From an uncultured Flavonifractor sp. (GTDB lineage Bacteria; Bacillota; Clostridia; Oscillospirales; Oscillospiraceae), in NCBI GenBank assembly GCA_947384055.1, contig CANDFO010000001.1, positions 1 through 64,000 on the forward strand: a DNA stretch of 64,000 nt, read 5' to 3'. Shown in pieces: positions 41,368 through 50,092 of this stretch (position 1 is the first letter of the stretch; the number at the start of each line of letters is the position of its first letter). The notes beneath the pieces were generated by a model. That model was not told the origin of the DNA. It searched no databases and saw nothing but the letters and a program-made list of their open reading frames with translations. The position numbers and the translations under genes are program-made.

Positions 41368-42063
41368 ATGCTGATCGACGTAAAGAATCTGTTTAAGATC
41401 TACAACGAGGGCGAGGAGAGCGAGGTCCGGGCTCTGGACGGGGTCTCCCTGGGCATTGAGCGGGGGGAGTTCGTGGCCATCATCGGGCAGTCCGGCTCGG
41501 GCAAATCCACCCTTATGAACATCCTGGGCTGTCTGGATATCCCCACCTACGGGGACTATCACTTGGACGGCGTGGATGTCACCGAGCGCACCGACACCCA
41601 GCTGGCCCACATTCGCAACAAACAGATCGGCTTTATCTTCCAGGGCTACAACCTGATTCCCGCCCTGAATGTGTGGGAAAATGTGGAGCTCCCCCTGCTG
41701 TACCAGGGGGTCATGGGCTCCAGGCGGCGGGAGCTGGTGGAGCACGCCCTGGAGCGGGTCAATCTGCTGGACCGGGCCAAGCACAAGCCTACGGAGATGT
41801 CCGGCGGACAGCAGCAGCGGGCGGCCATCGCCCGGGCCATCGCCACCTGTCCCCCCATCATCATGGCTGACGAGCCCACCGGCGCTCTGGACTCCCGCAC
41901 CGGCCGGCACGTGCTGGAAATCCTTCACACCCTCCATGAGGAGGGCTCTACCATCATCCTTATCACCCACGACAACGGTATTGCGGCCACGGCGGAGCGG
42001 GTGGTGCGCCTGTCCGACGGACGCGTCATCTACGACGGCAGCAGAGAGGGGGCGTTCGCATGA
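41368..42063 (+). CDS. MacB-type exporter ATPase subunit
   Basis: 231 residues. Walker A GQSGSGKS at residues 40-47, signature MSGGQQQR near 140, Walker [13 protein letters not shown], all as in the LolD/MacB ATPases. The ATPase is a separate protein from the permease, as usual in Firmicutes. It starts 5 bases after the adaptor gene; the ribosome binding site is weak (GGGG), so translation probably depends on coupling. Confidence 0.92.
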   Translation: MLIDVKNLFKIYNEGEESEVRALDGVSLGIERGEFVAIIGQSGSGKSTLMNILGCLDIPTYGDYHLDGVDVTERTDTQLAHIRNKQIGFIFQGYNLIPALNVWENVELPLLYQGVMGSRRRELVEHALERVNLLDRAKHKPTEMSGGQQQRAAIARAIATCPPIIMADEPTGALDSRTGRHVLEILHTLHEEGSTIILITHDNGIAATAERVVRLSDGRVIYDGSREGAFA

Positions 42064-43289
42064 GCTTTCGGCAGGCCTTCAAAATGGCCGTCAAATCCAT
42101 CACCGGAAAAAAGATGCGCTCCTTTCTGACCATGCTGGGCATTATCATCGGCGTGGCGGCAGTGGTCATCATGGTCTCCATTATCCAGGGGCAGAACAGG
42201 ATGTGGATGGAGTACCTGGCCAGCCAGGGCACCAATAAGATTGACGTGCGGGCCCGCATGTACTGGGGCAGCGGGAAGGATATCTCCGGCGAGCTGTCCG
42301 ATTACTGCATGGGCCTCAGCGACTTGGTTGTGGGCATTACCCCCAATGCCCAGATCAACGAGGAGGTCAACGTCAAATACGGCACCAAATCCTTTTCCAC
42401 CTACAACTGGGACAATTGGGAGGACTACTTTAACGTCTACCTGGGCAGCGAGCAGTACGGCCTGTGCAACAACTACACCATCGCCAGGGGCAGGGAGCTG
42501 TCTCACCTGGAGGTGGAAAAGGCCAACAACGTCTGTGTGCTGGGCGGGCGGATGGCGGAGCGGCTGTTTGACTATGTAGACCCCATCGGCAAGACCATCT
42601 CCCTCAACGGAACTCCCTTCCAGGTGGTGGGCGTCTACGAGCGGAAAACCGAGGATGGAACCATGTACGGCTCCCCGGAGTGGGATAACACCATCGTCAT
42701 TCCCTACACCTTCAACCGCAGTATGAACCGCAACAATTCCATCGACGCCTATACCATCAAGGCGGTTGACGCCGCCTCCGCGACCATGGCCGTTACAAAG
42801 CTCACCGGCTTCCTGAAGGGGCTTATCCCGGAGGACCAGGGCTACTACAGCGTACAGAACAGCAATGAGAACATCGACAACGCCAACGAAGCCAACCTGA
42901 TGCAGTCCCTGGTGGTGGGCTGTATCGCGGGGGTGTCTCTGCTGGTGGGCGGCATCGGCATTATGAACATCATGCTGGTGACGGTGACGGAACGCACCCG
43001 GGAAATCGGCATCCGCAAGGCCATCGGCGCCGAGCGTAAGAGCATCATTATTCAATTCCTCATTGAGGCCTGCATGCTCTGCGGACTGGGGGGGATCATC
43101 GGCATCATATTCGGCTATCTGGGCACTCTCATCGCGGGGAAATTCATGCTCCAAATGATCCTTTATCCCAATATGACCATTACCATCGGCGCCTTTGCCT
43201 TCTCTGTGGTTCTGGGCGTGGTATTCGGCATTTATCCCGCCATCAAAGCCTCCGGCCTCCAGCCGGTGGTGGCGCTGCGGGCAGATTAA
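42060..43289 (+). CDS. MacB-type exporter permease subunit
   Basis: 409 residues: an N-terminal helix, a large extracytoplasmic domain (about residues 45-275), then three helices in the FtsX-like domain, with GGIGIMNIMLVTVTERTREIGIRKAIGA, the family signature. Overlaps the ATPase gene by 4 bases (ATGA). Acts as a mechanotransmission exporter for lipoproteins, peptides or antibiotics with the adaptor. No two-component system lies beside it. Confidence 0.92.
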   Translation: MSFRQAFKMAVKSITGKKMRSFLTMLGIIIGVAAVVIMVSIIQGQNRMWMEYLASQGTNKIDVRARMYWGSGKDISGELSDYCMGLSDLVVGITPNAQINEEVNVKYGTKSFSTYNWDNWEDYFNVYLGSEQYGLCNNYTIARGRELSHLEVEKANNVCVLGGRMAERLFDYVDPIGKTISLNGTPFQVVGVYERKTEDGTMYGSPEWDNTIVIPYTFNRSMNRNNSIDAYTIKAVDAASATMAVTKLTGFLKGLIPEDQGYYSVQNSNENIDNANEANLMQSLVVGCIAGVSLLVGGIGIMNIMLVTVTERTREIGIRKAIGAERKSIIIQFLIEACMLCGLGGIIGIIFGYLGTLIAGKFMLQMILYPNMTITIGAFAFSVVLGVVFGIYPAIKASGLQPVVALRAD

Positions 43290-43374
43290 AAGATTGCGCC
43301 GTCCGGGGGGAAGAAGGCCCGCCGTCCGGACATGCCGGTAAGGTTTGAAACAGGGCCCAAAGGAGAAAAGCGAC

Positions 43375-45738
43375 ATGAAAACACTACAACGGCTGGCCTC
43401 CGGCCTTTTGGCGGCGGCGCTGCTGGCGGGACTGCTGGCGGCGGTCCCCGCCGGGGCAGCGGGAAGCGGCGGATTTACCGACATCAGCGACCCGGTTATG
43501 TCCAACGCGGCAGAGGTCCTGCGGCTGCTGGACGTGGTCAACGGCACTGGCAGCGGGGCCTTTAACCCCGGCGGAACCCTCACCCGCGCGGAGTTCTGCA
43601 AGATGACCGTGGAAATCATGGGCCGGGGCAGCGAGGAGCCCGCCCAGCGGGGGCGCACCATCTTTACCGATGTGAATTCCACCCACTGGGCCCGGGGATA
43701 TGTAAACCTGGCCTCCTCCATCACCCTGGGAGGCGGAGAAGAGAAAAACGGCACCCGGCTGATTATGGGCGTGGGAGACGGCACCTTCCGGCCCGACCGC
43801 CCCATTACCTACGGCGAGGCGGCGGCCATCCTCATGCGCGTGCTGGGCTACGGCAACAGCGACGTGGCCTCCGGCATCCACTGGTATGACGGCTATGTGG
43901 CCCTGGCCCGCTCCTCCGGACTGGACGAGGGGCTGACCCTGTCCGGCGGCTCCAGCCTCACCCGGGGACAGGCGGCGGTGCTGTTTTACAACCTGCTCTT
44001 TATCAAGAGCAAGGGCAGCGACGCTATCTACCTGTCCCAGCTGGGGGGCAGCGTCACCGACGACGTGATTATTCTCTCTACCGACGCCAAGGCGGAGGAC
44101 GGCACCACCGGCTCCGTACTCACCGCAAACGGGGTCTACAAAACCGGGCACGCGGCTTTCTCCAGCACGCTCAACGGCACCCGGGCCCGCCTGGTGCTGG
44201 ACCGGGAGAAAAAACTCCTGGCCATTCTGCCGGATGAGGACAGCACCTTCCGCTCTGTGGTGGTCATGGGTTCTCCCCAGGCCAACGCCATCCCCGTGGT
44301 GGGCGGTGACTCGGTCTCTGCCCGCCTGACTACCCCCGTCTATATGAGCGACGGCACCGAAAGCACCTATGAGAAGATCTGGACGGGCCTGCGCAGCGGC
44401 ACCGGACTGGTGCTGTGCTTCAACGGCTCAGGGCAGCTGGAGTATATCTACCAGCGCTCCGCAGCGGACGCCTCCAGCGACAGCAGCGTCATGGTTGCGA
44501 AAAATGTACCCAACGGCAAAACCAATCCCTTCTCCCTTATCATGCAGGGCTCTACCAACTACCAGATTTACAAAAACGGCATCCCCGCCGACCTGACCGA
44601 CCTGCGGCAGTACGACGTGGGCGTCTGGGACAGCACCTCCGGCACTCTGGTGGTCTCTGACCTGCGGCTGAGCGGTCTCTATGAGGATGCTTATCCCAAC
44701 TCTATGGCGCCCACTACGGTTACGCTGATGGGCCACACATTTGAAGTTCTCCCCAGCGCGGTTCAGGATCTGTCCAACTTCAAAGTAGGCAGTAAGATTA
44801 CCCTTTTGCTTACTGCCAGCGGTCAAGTGGCCGGAGCGGTTTCACCCAACGTGGCAAGAAGCAACATCGTGGGCGTAGCAAAAATGTCAGGCTCCAACGC
44901 AACCATTGAATTGCTGGATGGGATTACAGTCAGTGGGTCTACTAGCTACGATGAAAAGACTGCCCTCAAATACAATGGCCGTCTGGTGACAGTGTCTTCT
45001 TACCGCCGTGGATACCTGAGTCTCTCTGAAGTGCCCAGCCGGTCAGTTACTTCGGCTCTGGAGCTGGACAAAAACATACTTGGAAACCGGGAATTGTCCC
45101 CTGGCGTGCGTTTCTTTGAGCAGGTAGACAACGGTCGTATGATAGAAGTGGAACGCTCTGACATCGGAATTGCCACGGTTCCTGCGGACAGTATTACCTA
45201 TGTTGGATATGACTGGGCAGGAAGAGTTGATAAAGTCGTGTTCAATGATGTGACAGGAGACAGTTATGAGTATGGTTTTATACGCATAGGCTCTGTTACC
45301 TCCCCCGGTGCATATGATGGCAGTGAGGTTGTAAACTCCACCATTGCAGTTACCAACAGCAACGGTTCCTCCGAGTACATCATGGGATCTGTGGAGGCCG
45401 CCCGGGGCCAGCGTTATGGCGGCATTGCCAGTACTTATGGCCAGATGAACAGTCTTTTCCTGGCATCAAAATTTGTGCCTCTTCAGACGCTGTCCAACCT
45501 GCACCGGACACAGTTTGATGCAGAAGCTATGACGCTGACTACCAACAATCTGGTTCTGCCCATCTCGAAATATGTACAGATTTATAACGAGGCCAATGAT
45601 ACTTGGCTGGGCGTAAAATCAGACGGAGACGTTGACGCGGTTCTCCAGCAGGCGCTGGCTTTCTCTGACAGCATTACCGCTTACTACGACAGAACGCCCG
45701 AAACGGGCGGCAAGGTCCGCATTCTGATTCTCAGATAA
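43375..45738 (+). CDS. Large secreted SLH-domain protein
   Basis: 787 residues. Signal peptide 1-29 (LASGLLAAALLAGLLAAVPAGA). Three SLH repeats at about 30-215 (FTDISDPVMSNAAEVLRLLDVVNGTG; RAEFCKMTVEIMG; ITYGEAAAILMRVLGYG), followed by roughly 570 residues with no recognisable domain but repeated beta-rich segments. Start ATG is 9 bases after AAAGGAG; an earlier in-frame ATG has no site. SLH domains bind the wall polymer, so this is a surface protein. Codon use changes at about 44,700: the final kilobase has clearly lower GC at third positions than the first half. It follows the MacB permease by 85 bases. Confidence 0.87.
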   Translation: MKTLQRLASGLLAAALLAGLLAAVPAGAAGSGGFTDISDPVMSNAAEVLRLLDVVNGTGSGAFNPGGTLTRAEFCKMTVEIMGRGSEEPAQRGRTIFTDVNSTHWARGYVNLASSITLGGGEEKNGTRLIMGVGDGTFRPDRPITYGEAAAILMRVLGYGNSDVASGIHWYDGYVALARSSGLDEGLTLSGGSSLTRGQAAVLFYNLLFIKSKGSDAIYLSQLGGSVTDDVIILSTDAKAEDGTTGSVLTANGVYKTGHAAFSSTLNGTRARLVLDREKKLLAILPDEDSTFRSVVVMGSPQANAIPVVGGDSVSARLTTPVYMSDGTESTYEKIWTGLRSGTGLVLCFNGSGQLEYIYQRSAADASSDSSVMVAKNVPNGKTNPFSLIMQGSTNYQIYKNGIPADLTDLRQYDVGVWDSTSGTLVVSDLRLSGLYEDAYPNSMAPTTVTLMGHTFEVLPSAVQDLSNFKVGSKITLLLTASGQVAGAVSPNVARSNIVGVAKMSGSNATIELLDGITVSGSTSYDEKTALKYNGRLVTVSSYRRGYLSLSEVPSRSVTSALELDKNILGNRELSPGVRFFEQVDNGRMIEVERSDIGIATVPADSITYVGYDWAGRVDKVVFNDVTGDSYEYGFIRIGSVTSPGAYDGSEVVNSTIAVTNSNGSSEYIMGSVEAARGQRYGGIASTYGQMNSLFLASKFVPLQTLSNLHRTQFDAEAMTLTTNNLVLPISKYVQIYNEANDTWLGVKSDGDVDAVLQQALAFSDSITAYYDRTPETGGKVRILILR

Positions 45739-45744
45739 AGGTCT

Positions 45745-45786
45745 GTGTCCCTGGGCGCGGGGGAGATTCTCCCGTGCCCAGGGACA
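45745..45786 (+). terminator. Terminator after the SLH protein gene
   Basis: TGTCCCTGGGC / GCCCAGGGACA, 11-bp arms with further inner pairing CGGG..CCCG. Confidence 0.85.
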
Positions 45787-45868
45787 TGTCTGTTCCGCTT
45801 TGGATGATTTTAGCGCAACAATGGAAGTACAGATCCGGAGCTTCAAAATAATTCCTACAAATTAGGTC

Positions 45869-45897
45869 TTGTTTTTTAGTAAACCCTGTGGTATAAT
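45869..45897 (+). promoter_or_regulatory. Sigma-A promoter of the 28-codon mini-gene
   Basis: TTGTTT, 17-base spacer, TATAAT, 35 bases before the small ORF. Confidence 0.75.
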
Positions 45898-45931
45898 AAC
45901 AGCACAATTTAAGAAAGGGGGCTATGGTCCA

Positions 45932-46018
45932 ATGGTATGGTATACGAGCATGCAGCTTACCGACGTGGACGAGCTGATCTTCGGCAGCGACGAACAGGTC
46001 ATCCCCAGTCAGCGGTAA
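45932..46018 (+). CDS. 28-residue small protein of unknown function
   Basis: ATG with AAAGGGGG 10 bases upstream, reading VWYTSMQLTDVDELIFG and ending VIPSQR. Acidic in the middle with an aromatic N-terminus. It has its own near-consensus promoter, ribosome binding site and terminator in a space of 200 bases, which is strong evidence for a real transcription unit. An alternative ATG at 45924 in another frame gives an 18-codon ORF, but is only 2 bases from the binding site. No family recognised; a peptide signal, RiPP precursor or regulatory small protein are all open. Confidence 0.55.
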   Translation: MVWYTSMQLTDVDELIFGSDEQVIPSQR

Positions 46019-46036
46019 CAGCGGCAGGAAACAGAG

Positions 46037-46069
46037 AAACCACACCATTTCCGGGTGTGGGTTTTCTAT
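46037..46069 (+). terminator. Terminator of the mini-gene
   Basis: AAACCACACC / GGTGTGG(G)TTT with one bulged G, then TTCTATTTT. Confidence 0.8.
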
Positions 46070-46275
46070 TTTACCAGCTTTATAAGAGCCTGTTTTACCT
46101 CTTCCCCGCGCACCTCTTGGCGGCTGATTTTCCGCTCTGACTGCGCTATAATCCCCTCGCCGGTCCGTACACGTTGAGATATTAAACAGGCCCTAAGAAA
46201 ATCTTAAGAAGTTTCCTATAGCGCTCTTTCGGGAAACATGATAGCCTGATCGCAGCTCCGAAAGAACAGGGCGTG

Positions 46276-46959
46276 ATGCGAATGAAACGGCACCAATGGA
46301 TTTTTGCGCTGGCGGCGGCGGTTCTGCTGCTGAGCGGCGGCGGGCTGCTGCTGTGGCGGACGGGCTTTTTCGCCTCTCTGGGCTCGCTGGAGGAAATGCA
46401 GGCATATATTGCGCGCTTTTCTCCCTTCTCTGAACTGCTCTATTTTCTGGTGCAGCTCCTCTCCGTGATTATCGCGCCGATTCCCAGCAACATCACCGCT
46501 CTGGCCGGAGCAGTGCTCTTTGGCATGTGGCCCGCCTTCCTGCTGACGGCGGCCGCCATCGTATGCGGCTCAGTGCTGGTCTTCTGGCTGGCGCGGGTGC
46601 TGGGCAGGGACTTTGCCGACCGTCTGGTCAACCGGAAGATTTCGGAACGATACCTGGAGGTTATCCGCCGCAAGCGGGATATCTTCCTGATTCTGGTATT
46701 CCTGTTCCCGTTCTTCCCAGACGATATGATCTGTATTCTGGCAGGTCTGACCGACATTCCCCTGTCCCGCTTCCTGTGCATTGTGGTGCTGACCCGGCCC
46801 TGGGGCCTGCTGTTTGCCTGTGCCCTGGGTGGGTCCGCGGTATCCGTTCCCCTGTGGGGGATGGTCCTGCTGGGACTTTTGGGTCTTGCGGTTTTTCTGG
46901 TGGTCCTCAAATACGGGGACCGCTGGGAGGAGGCGCTGCTCCGGCGGTTCCGCAGATAA
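46276..46959 (+). CDS. VTT domain (TVP38/TMEM64, DedA-related) membrane protein
   Basis: 227 residues with five or so hydrophobic segments. An N-terminal helix (IFALAAAVLLLSGGGLLLW), then the VTT/SNARE-associated core with VIIAPIPSNITALAGAVLFGMWPAFLLT near residues 64-91 and FLFPFFPDDMICILAGLTDIPLSRF near 137-161. Family members are lipid scramblases or flippases, or undecaprenyl-phosphate transporters; the exact role here is unknown. Start uncertain: GTG 46273, ATG 46276 or ATG 46282. TATAAT at about 46147 with a poor -35 may be its promoter. Confidence 0.85.
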   Translation: MRMKRHQWIFALAAAVLLLSGGGLLLWRTGFFASLGSLEEMQAYIARFSPFSELLYFLVQLLSVIIAPIPSNITALAGAVLFGMWPAFLLTAAAIVCGSVLVFWLARVLGRDFADRLVNRKISERYLEVIRRKRDIFLILVFLFPFFPDDMICILAGLTDIPLSRFLCIVVLTRPWGLLFACALGGSAVSVPLWGMVLLGLLGLAVFLVVLKYGDRWEEALLRRFRR

Positions 46960-47142
46960 CCTTGCGCCGCCGGGTCCGCAGGCAATCGGAGGGCCGTACC
47001 CGGTAACGGGGGCATGCGGCCCCGTGCCACGGCGTTAGAAGAAGGCGCATTTGCCCATCAGACTCTCGCTGCTCCAGGATTCCCTCACTGTAAGGGGAGA
47101 GAATCTGCATAAGCGCTGTTTCCCGCTTCTCTGTTTTATGTC

Positions 47143-47175
47143 AAGCGGCCTCCGGCGAACTGCCGGAGGCCGCTT
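47143..47175. terminator. Terminator between VTT protein and chemoreceptor genes
   Basis: Perfect 14-bp arms AAGCGGCCTCCGGC / GCCGGAGGCCGCTT with loop GAACT. It can serve the converging genes on both strands. Confidence 0.85.
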
Positions 47176-47194
47176 TGTCTGTTATGAGCAGTAC

Positions 47195-49168
47195 TCACTC
47201 CCGCGCCAGGGTAAAGCTGTCCACCAGCTGTTTCAGACTGGCGGCCTCAGCGGAGAGCTCCTGACTGGCAGCGGCGCTCTCCTGGGCGGTGGCGCTGTTG
47301 GTCTGTACCACCGAAGAAATCTGGTCCACGCCCTCTGTAACCTGGGCGATAGCCGTAGTCTGATTGTCCACGGCCTCCACCACAATATCCATCTGCGAGG
47401 TTACGTTTCCGGCCAGAACGCTGGTGCGCTCCAGGGACTCTGTCACCCTGTCCACCGCCTGGCTGCCCTCGGCTACGGCGGCGATAGAGCTCTCGATCAG
47501 CTCCTTGGTGGCTTTGGCCGCCTCATCGGATTTGGAGGCCAGGTTGCGCACTTCATCGGCTACCACGGCAAAGCCCTTGCCGGCGGTGCCCGCGCGGGCG
47601 GCTTCCACCGCGGCGTTCAGCGCCAGAATGTTGGTCTGGAAGGCAATGTTCTCAATGGCGGCGATAATTTTGGAGATCTCCTCGGAGGAGCTGGAGATCT
47701 TCTCCATAGCTCCGTTCAGCTCTTTCACATACTCCACGCTGGTGCCCAGCTGGGCACCGGCCTGGGTCACATATTGACCGGCCTCCTCCGCGGCGGCGGC
47801 AGTCTTTTTGGCACTCATAGAGATATCGTTGATGGTGGCGGCCAGCTCCTCCACCGAGCTGGCCTGCTCCATGGAGCCCTGGCTCAGGGTCTGCGCGCCG
47901 GTGGAGACCTGCCCGCTGGCGGCGGACACCTGACTGGCGGAGGCGTTAATCTGGTGCAGGGTGTGGCTCATCTCCACTTTCAGGGTGCGCATGGAGCGCA
48001 GAATGCCCTGGAATTTCCCCACATAAGCCTCCCGGTGGGTGGACTGAACATCAAAATTCTGCCCGGCCATCTGAGTCAACAGGTCGTCGATGTCGTTGAT
48101 AATGGTGTTCAGCCCCGCTACCAGCTCCGCGGTGGAGCGGGTGAGCTCCGCTGTCTCGTCCTGCCCTTTGACCTGGGGACAGGGGGAATCCAGGTCTCCC
48201 GCCACCAGGAGCTTCATCCGTTCGGCACAGGCCCGCATGGGTGTGCTGATATTGCTGGACAGCTTCAGTGCTACCACGATAGAGGCCAGGATAGAGACAA
48301 TAATAACCGCTACATTGAGAAGCATGCCAAAGTATGTATCGGCCAGGTAGTCGGTCTGTAATGCGGTGACGGCCACGCTCCAGCCGTCCGTGCCCCCCAC
48401 CGGAGCATAGGCGGCGAAACGCTGTCCATCCGCGCTCCGGAAGCTCCCAAACCCGTTCGACCCCCGCCGCATTTCCGCGTGAATGGAAGCCAGCTCATTG
48501 AGAGAGGGGTCGCTCCGGGCCTCCCGCTCAATATTTTGGGTGGTGATGGTGTCCAGCGTTGTGTCGGCGATGGTGTCCCCCGATTTGTTGATCATATAGG
48601 CCCGGCTGTTCTCGCTGACCTGAATGGAGGAGACGATGTCATTCAGGAAGGTCTCAGGCGGCACAAAGTAAACCACCCCTACAATCTGGCCGCCATTGAC
48701 TCCGTGGGCATAAATGGGCGCGGCCACGATGATGGACAGCTCTCCGGTGATTTTGCTGACCAGAGGCTCCGACACATAGACATTACCCTGCAGGGCCTGC
48801 TTTACGTATTCCCGGTCGGAATAGTCCTTTCCGTCAAAAATGCTGTAGCCGCCTACGCTGATCACATTGCCCCTCTGAAAGCCGTGCATGGCCACCCGCT
48901 CGTCGATAATGGCCTGCTTATCCTCAACAGAGGTGGTTCCGTCAGCCAGCTGGGGAATGCAGCCTGTGTCCATGGCCACGTTCTTATAGGCGGTCAGCTC
49001 CTGCTCAATGCGCTCCGCCGCCAGCACTGCGGTCTGGCTCATCATCTGGTCCACTGTGTCAATTGTGCTTTTGTAATTGAGGGTAATGCTGGAGCTCCCC
49101 ACCGCTATCAGAGCGATCAGGACTGTTGCCATCAGGCATACCGTAATCTTTTTGCGGATACTCTTCAT
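47195..49168 (-). CDS. Methyl-accepting chemotaxis protein with dCache sensor
   Basis: 657 residues. First membrane helix at about 8-30, an extracellular dCache-type sensor (about 35-275; the segment [22 protein letters not shown] and later [21 protein letters not shown] are typical), second helix near 280-310, HAMP domain, then the long cytoplasmic signalling coiled coil with the hairpin tip [24 protein letters not shown]. The start with GAGGTG 8 bases upstream replaces a longer in-frame reading. It transmits ligand binding to CheA; no other chemotaxis genes are in the window. dCache receptors usually bind amino acids or organic acids. Confidence 0.93.
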   Translation of the reverse strand: MKSIRKKITVCLMATVLIALIAVGSSSITLNYKSTIDTVDQMMSQTAVLAAERIEQELTAYKNVAMDTGCIPQLADGTTSVEDKQAIIDERVAMHGFQRGNVISVGGYSIFDGKDYSDREYVKQALQGNVYVSEPLVSKITGELSIIVAAPIYAHGVNGGQIVGVVYFVPPETFLNDIVSSIQVSENSRAYMINKSGDTIADTTLDTITTQNIEREARSDPSLNELASIHAEMRRGSNGFGSFRSADGQRFAAYAPVGGTDGWSVAVTALQTDYLADTYFGMLLNVAVIIVSILASIVVALKLSSNISTPMRACAERMKLLVAGDLDSPCPQVKGQDETAELTRSTAELVAGLNTIINDIDDLLTQMAGQNFDVQSTHREAYVGKFQGILRSMRTLKVEMSHTLHQINASASQVSAASGQVSTGAQTLSQGSMEQASSVEELAATINDISMSAKKTAAAAEEAGQYVTQAGAQLGTSVEYVKELNGAMEKISSSSEEISKIIAAIENIAFQTNILALNAAVEAARAGTAGKGFAVVADEVRNLASKSDEAAKATKELIESSIAAVAEGSQAVDRVTESLERTSVLAGNVTSQMDIVVEAVDNQTTAIAQVTEGVDQISSVVQTNSATAQESAAASQELSAEAASLKQLVDSFTLARE

Positions 49169-49342
49169 CTCTCTGCACCTCAACATTTCATCACTGCACC
49201 GCGCGGGGCCAAATATGATATTCTTATTATATGGTTTGGAAAGCGCACTTGTCAATGGTTTGTGCCCGTTTCTCTCTGAGGAACCGCAGATTCTACATGC
49301 TTCGGGCAGCGGCGCGTCCCCCCCTCCCGCTTTGGAAAAGCA

Positions 49343-49395
49343 AAGCACCTGAATTCACAGCCGGTAAATCCGGGCAGCCGTGAATTCAGGTGCTT
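49343..49395 (-). terminator. Terminator after the coiled-coil protein gene
   Basis: Perfect 16-bp arms AAGCACCTGAATTCAC / GTGAATTCAGGTGCTT; on the minus strand it is followed by TTGCTTTTCC. The remaining part of the 304-base gap (49169-49342) contains no gene; it holds the chemoreceptor upstream region. Confidence 0.85.
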
Positions 49396-49472
49396 CAGTT
49401 TTATCCATGGAATAACACGGGAAGCGCTGTTATATCACGCCCCCATGGGGCCCGCTCCGCCGGGAAGAGGGA

Positions 49473-49853
49473 TTACTCCTGCTCTTCGCTGTCCTGGGGG
49501 CCGCCGTGAATCTCCGTGATCTCCGCGCCCTGGGACGCTTCCTCCTGCGCAGCGATCTCCGCGGCCTGGCGCTCAATCTCGTCCAGCTCGCAGAGGCGGC
49601 GGCGCAGATCCTCCCGCTGCTGGGCGTTCAGGGAGGAAATTTTCTCGTCCAAAGCCTCGTCCCGGCGGCGCTGGATATCGTCCTGTACCTTCTGATGGAG
49701 CTCTTCGCTGTACTGTCCGGCCCTGTCCACGGCTTCCTCGCCGCGCTCAATGAGAACCTTTCCCAGCTTGCCAGCCTGCTCAGCGGCCAGCACCACCGCG
49801 CCTACGCCCGCATAGGCTGCATTAACCAAGGTTTTGCCCAAATCTTCCCACAT
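49473..49853 (-). CDS. Small phasin-like coiled-coil protein of unknown function
   Basis: 126 residues. A short amphipathic N-terminus (WEDLGKTLVNAAYAGVGAVVLAAEQAGKL) is followed by a long charged helix (about 30-105) and an acidic, disordered tail ending SEEQE. The pattern resembles phasin- or apolipoprotein-like proteins that lie on membranes or granules, but I do not recognise a family. RBS AAGGAG precedes the ATG. No functional link with its neighbours is clear. Confidence 0.75.
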   Translation of the reverse strand: MWEDLGKTLVNAAYAGVGAVVLAAEQAGKLGKVLIERGEEAVDRAGQYSEELHQKVQDDIQRRRDEALDEKISSLNAQQREDLRRRLCELDEIERQAAEIAAQEEASQGAEITEIHGGPQDSEEQE

Positions 49854-50031
49854 AACAATACTCCTTTACTTATTAGATTGGATAAGGACCGCTCCGGTCC
49901 TGTTTTCTGAAGCTATTATATACGATTTCAAGCCGCTTGTCTTTCAAAATTTGATGAACGCTCAATTAAAATATGTTAAAAAACGGCGGCGGTCCGTTTC
50001 CTCCGGTGGGGGGCACCCTGTGAAACCACTA

Positions 50032-50064
50032 CAGGGGTACAGTCCCCGGAGAACTGTACCCCTG
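50032..50064 (-). terminator. Terminator after clpE
   Basis: CAGGGGTACAGT / ACTGTACCCCTG, perfect 12-bp arms, 28 bases after the clpE stop on the minus strand. Confidence 0.75.
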
Positions 50065-50092
50065 CCGTCTGCCCGCTTCCGGAGCGCCGGTC

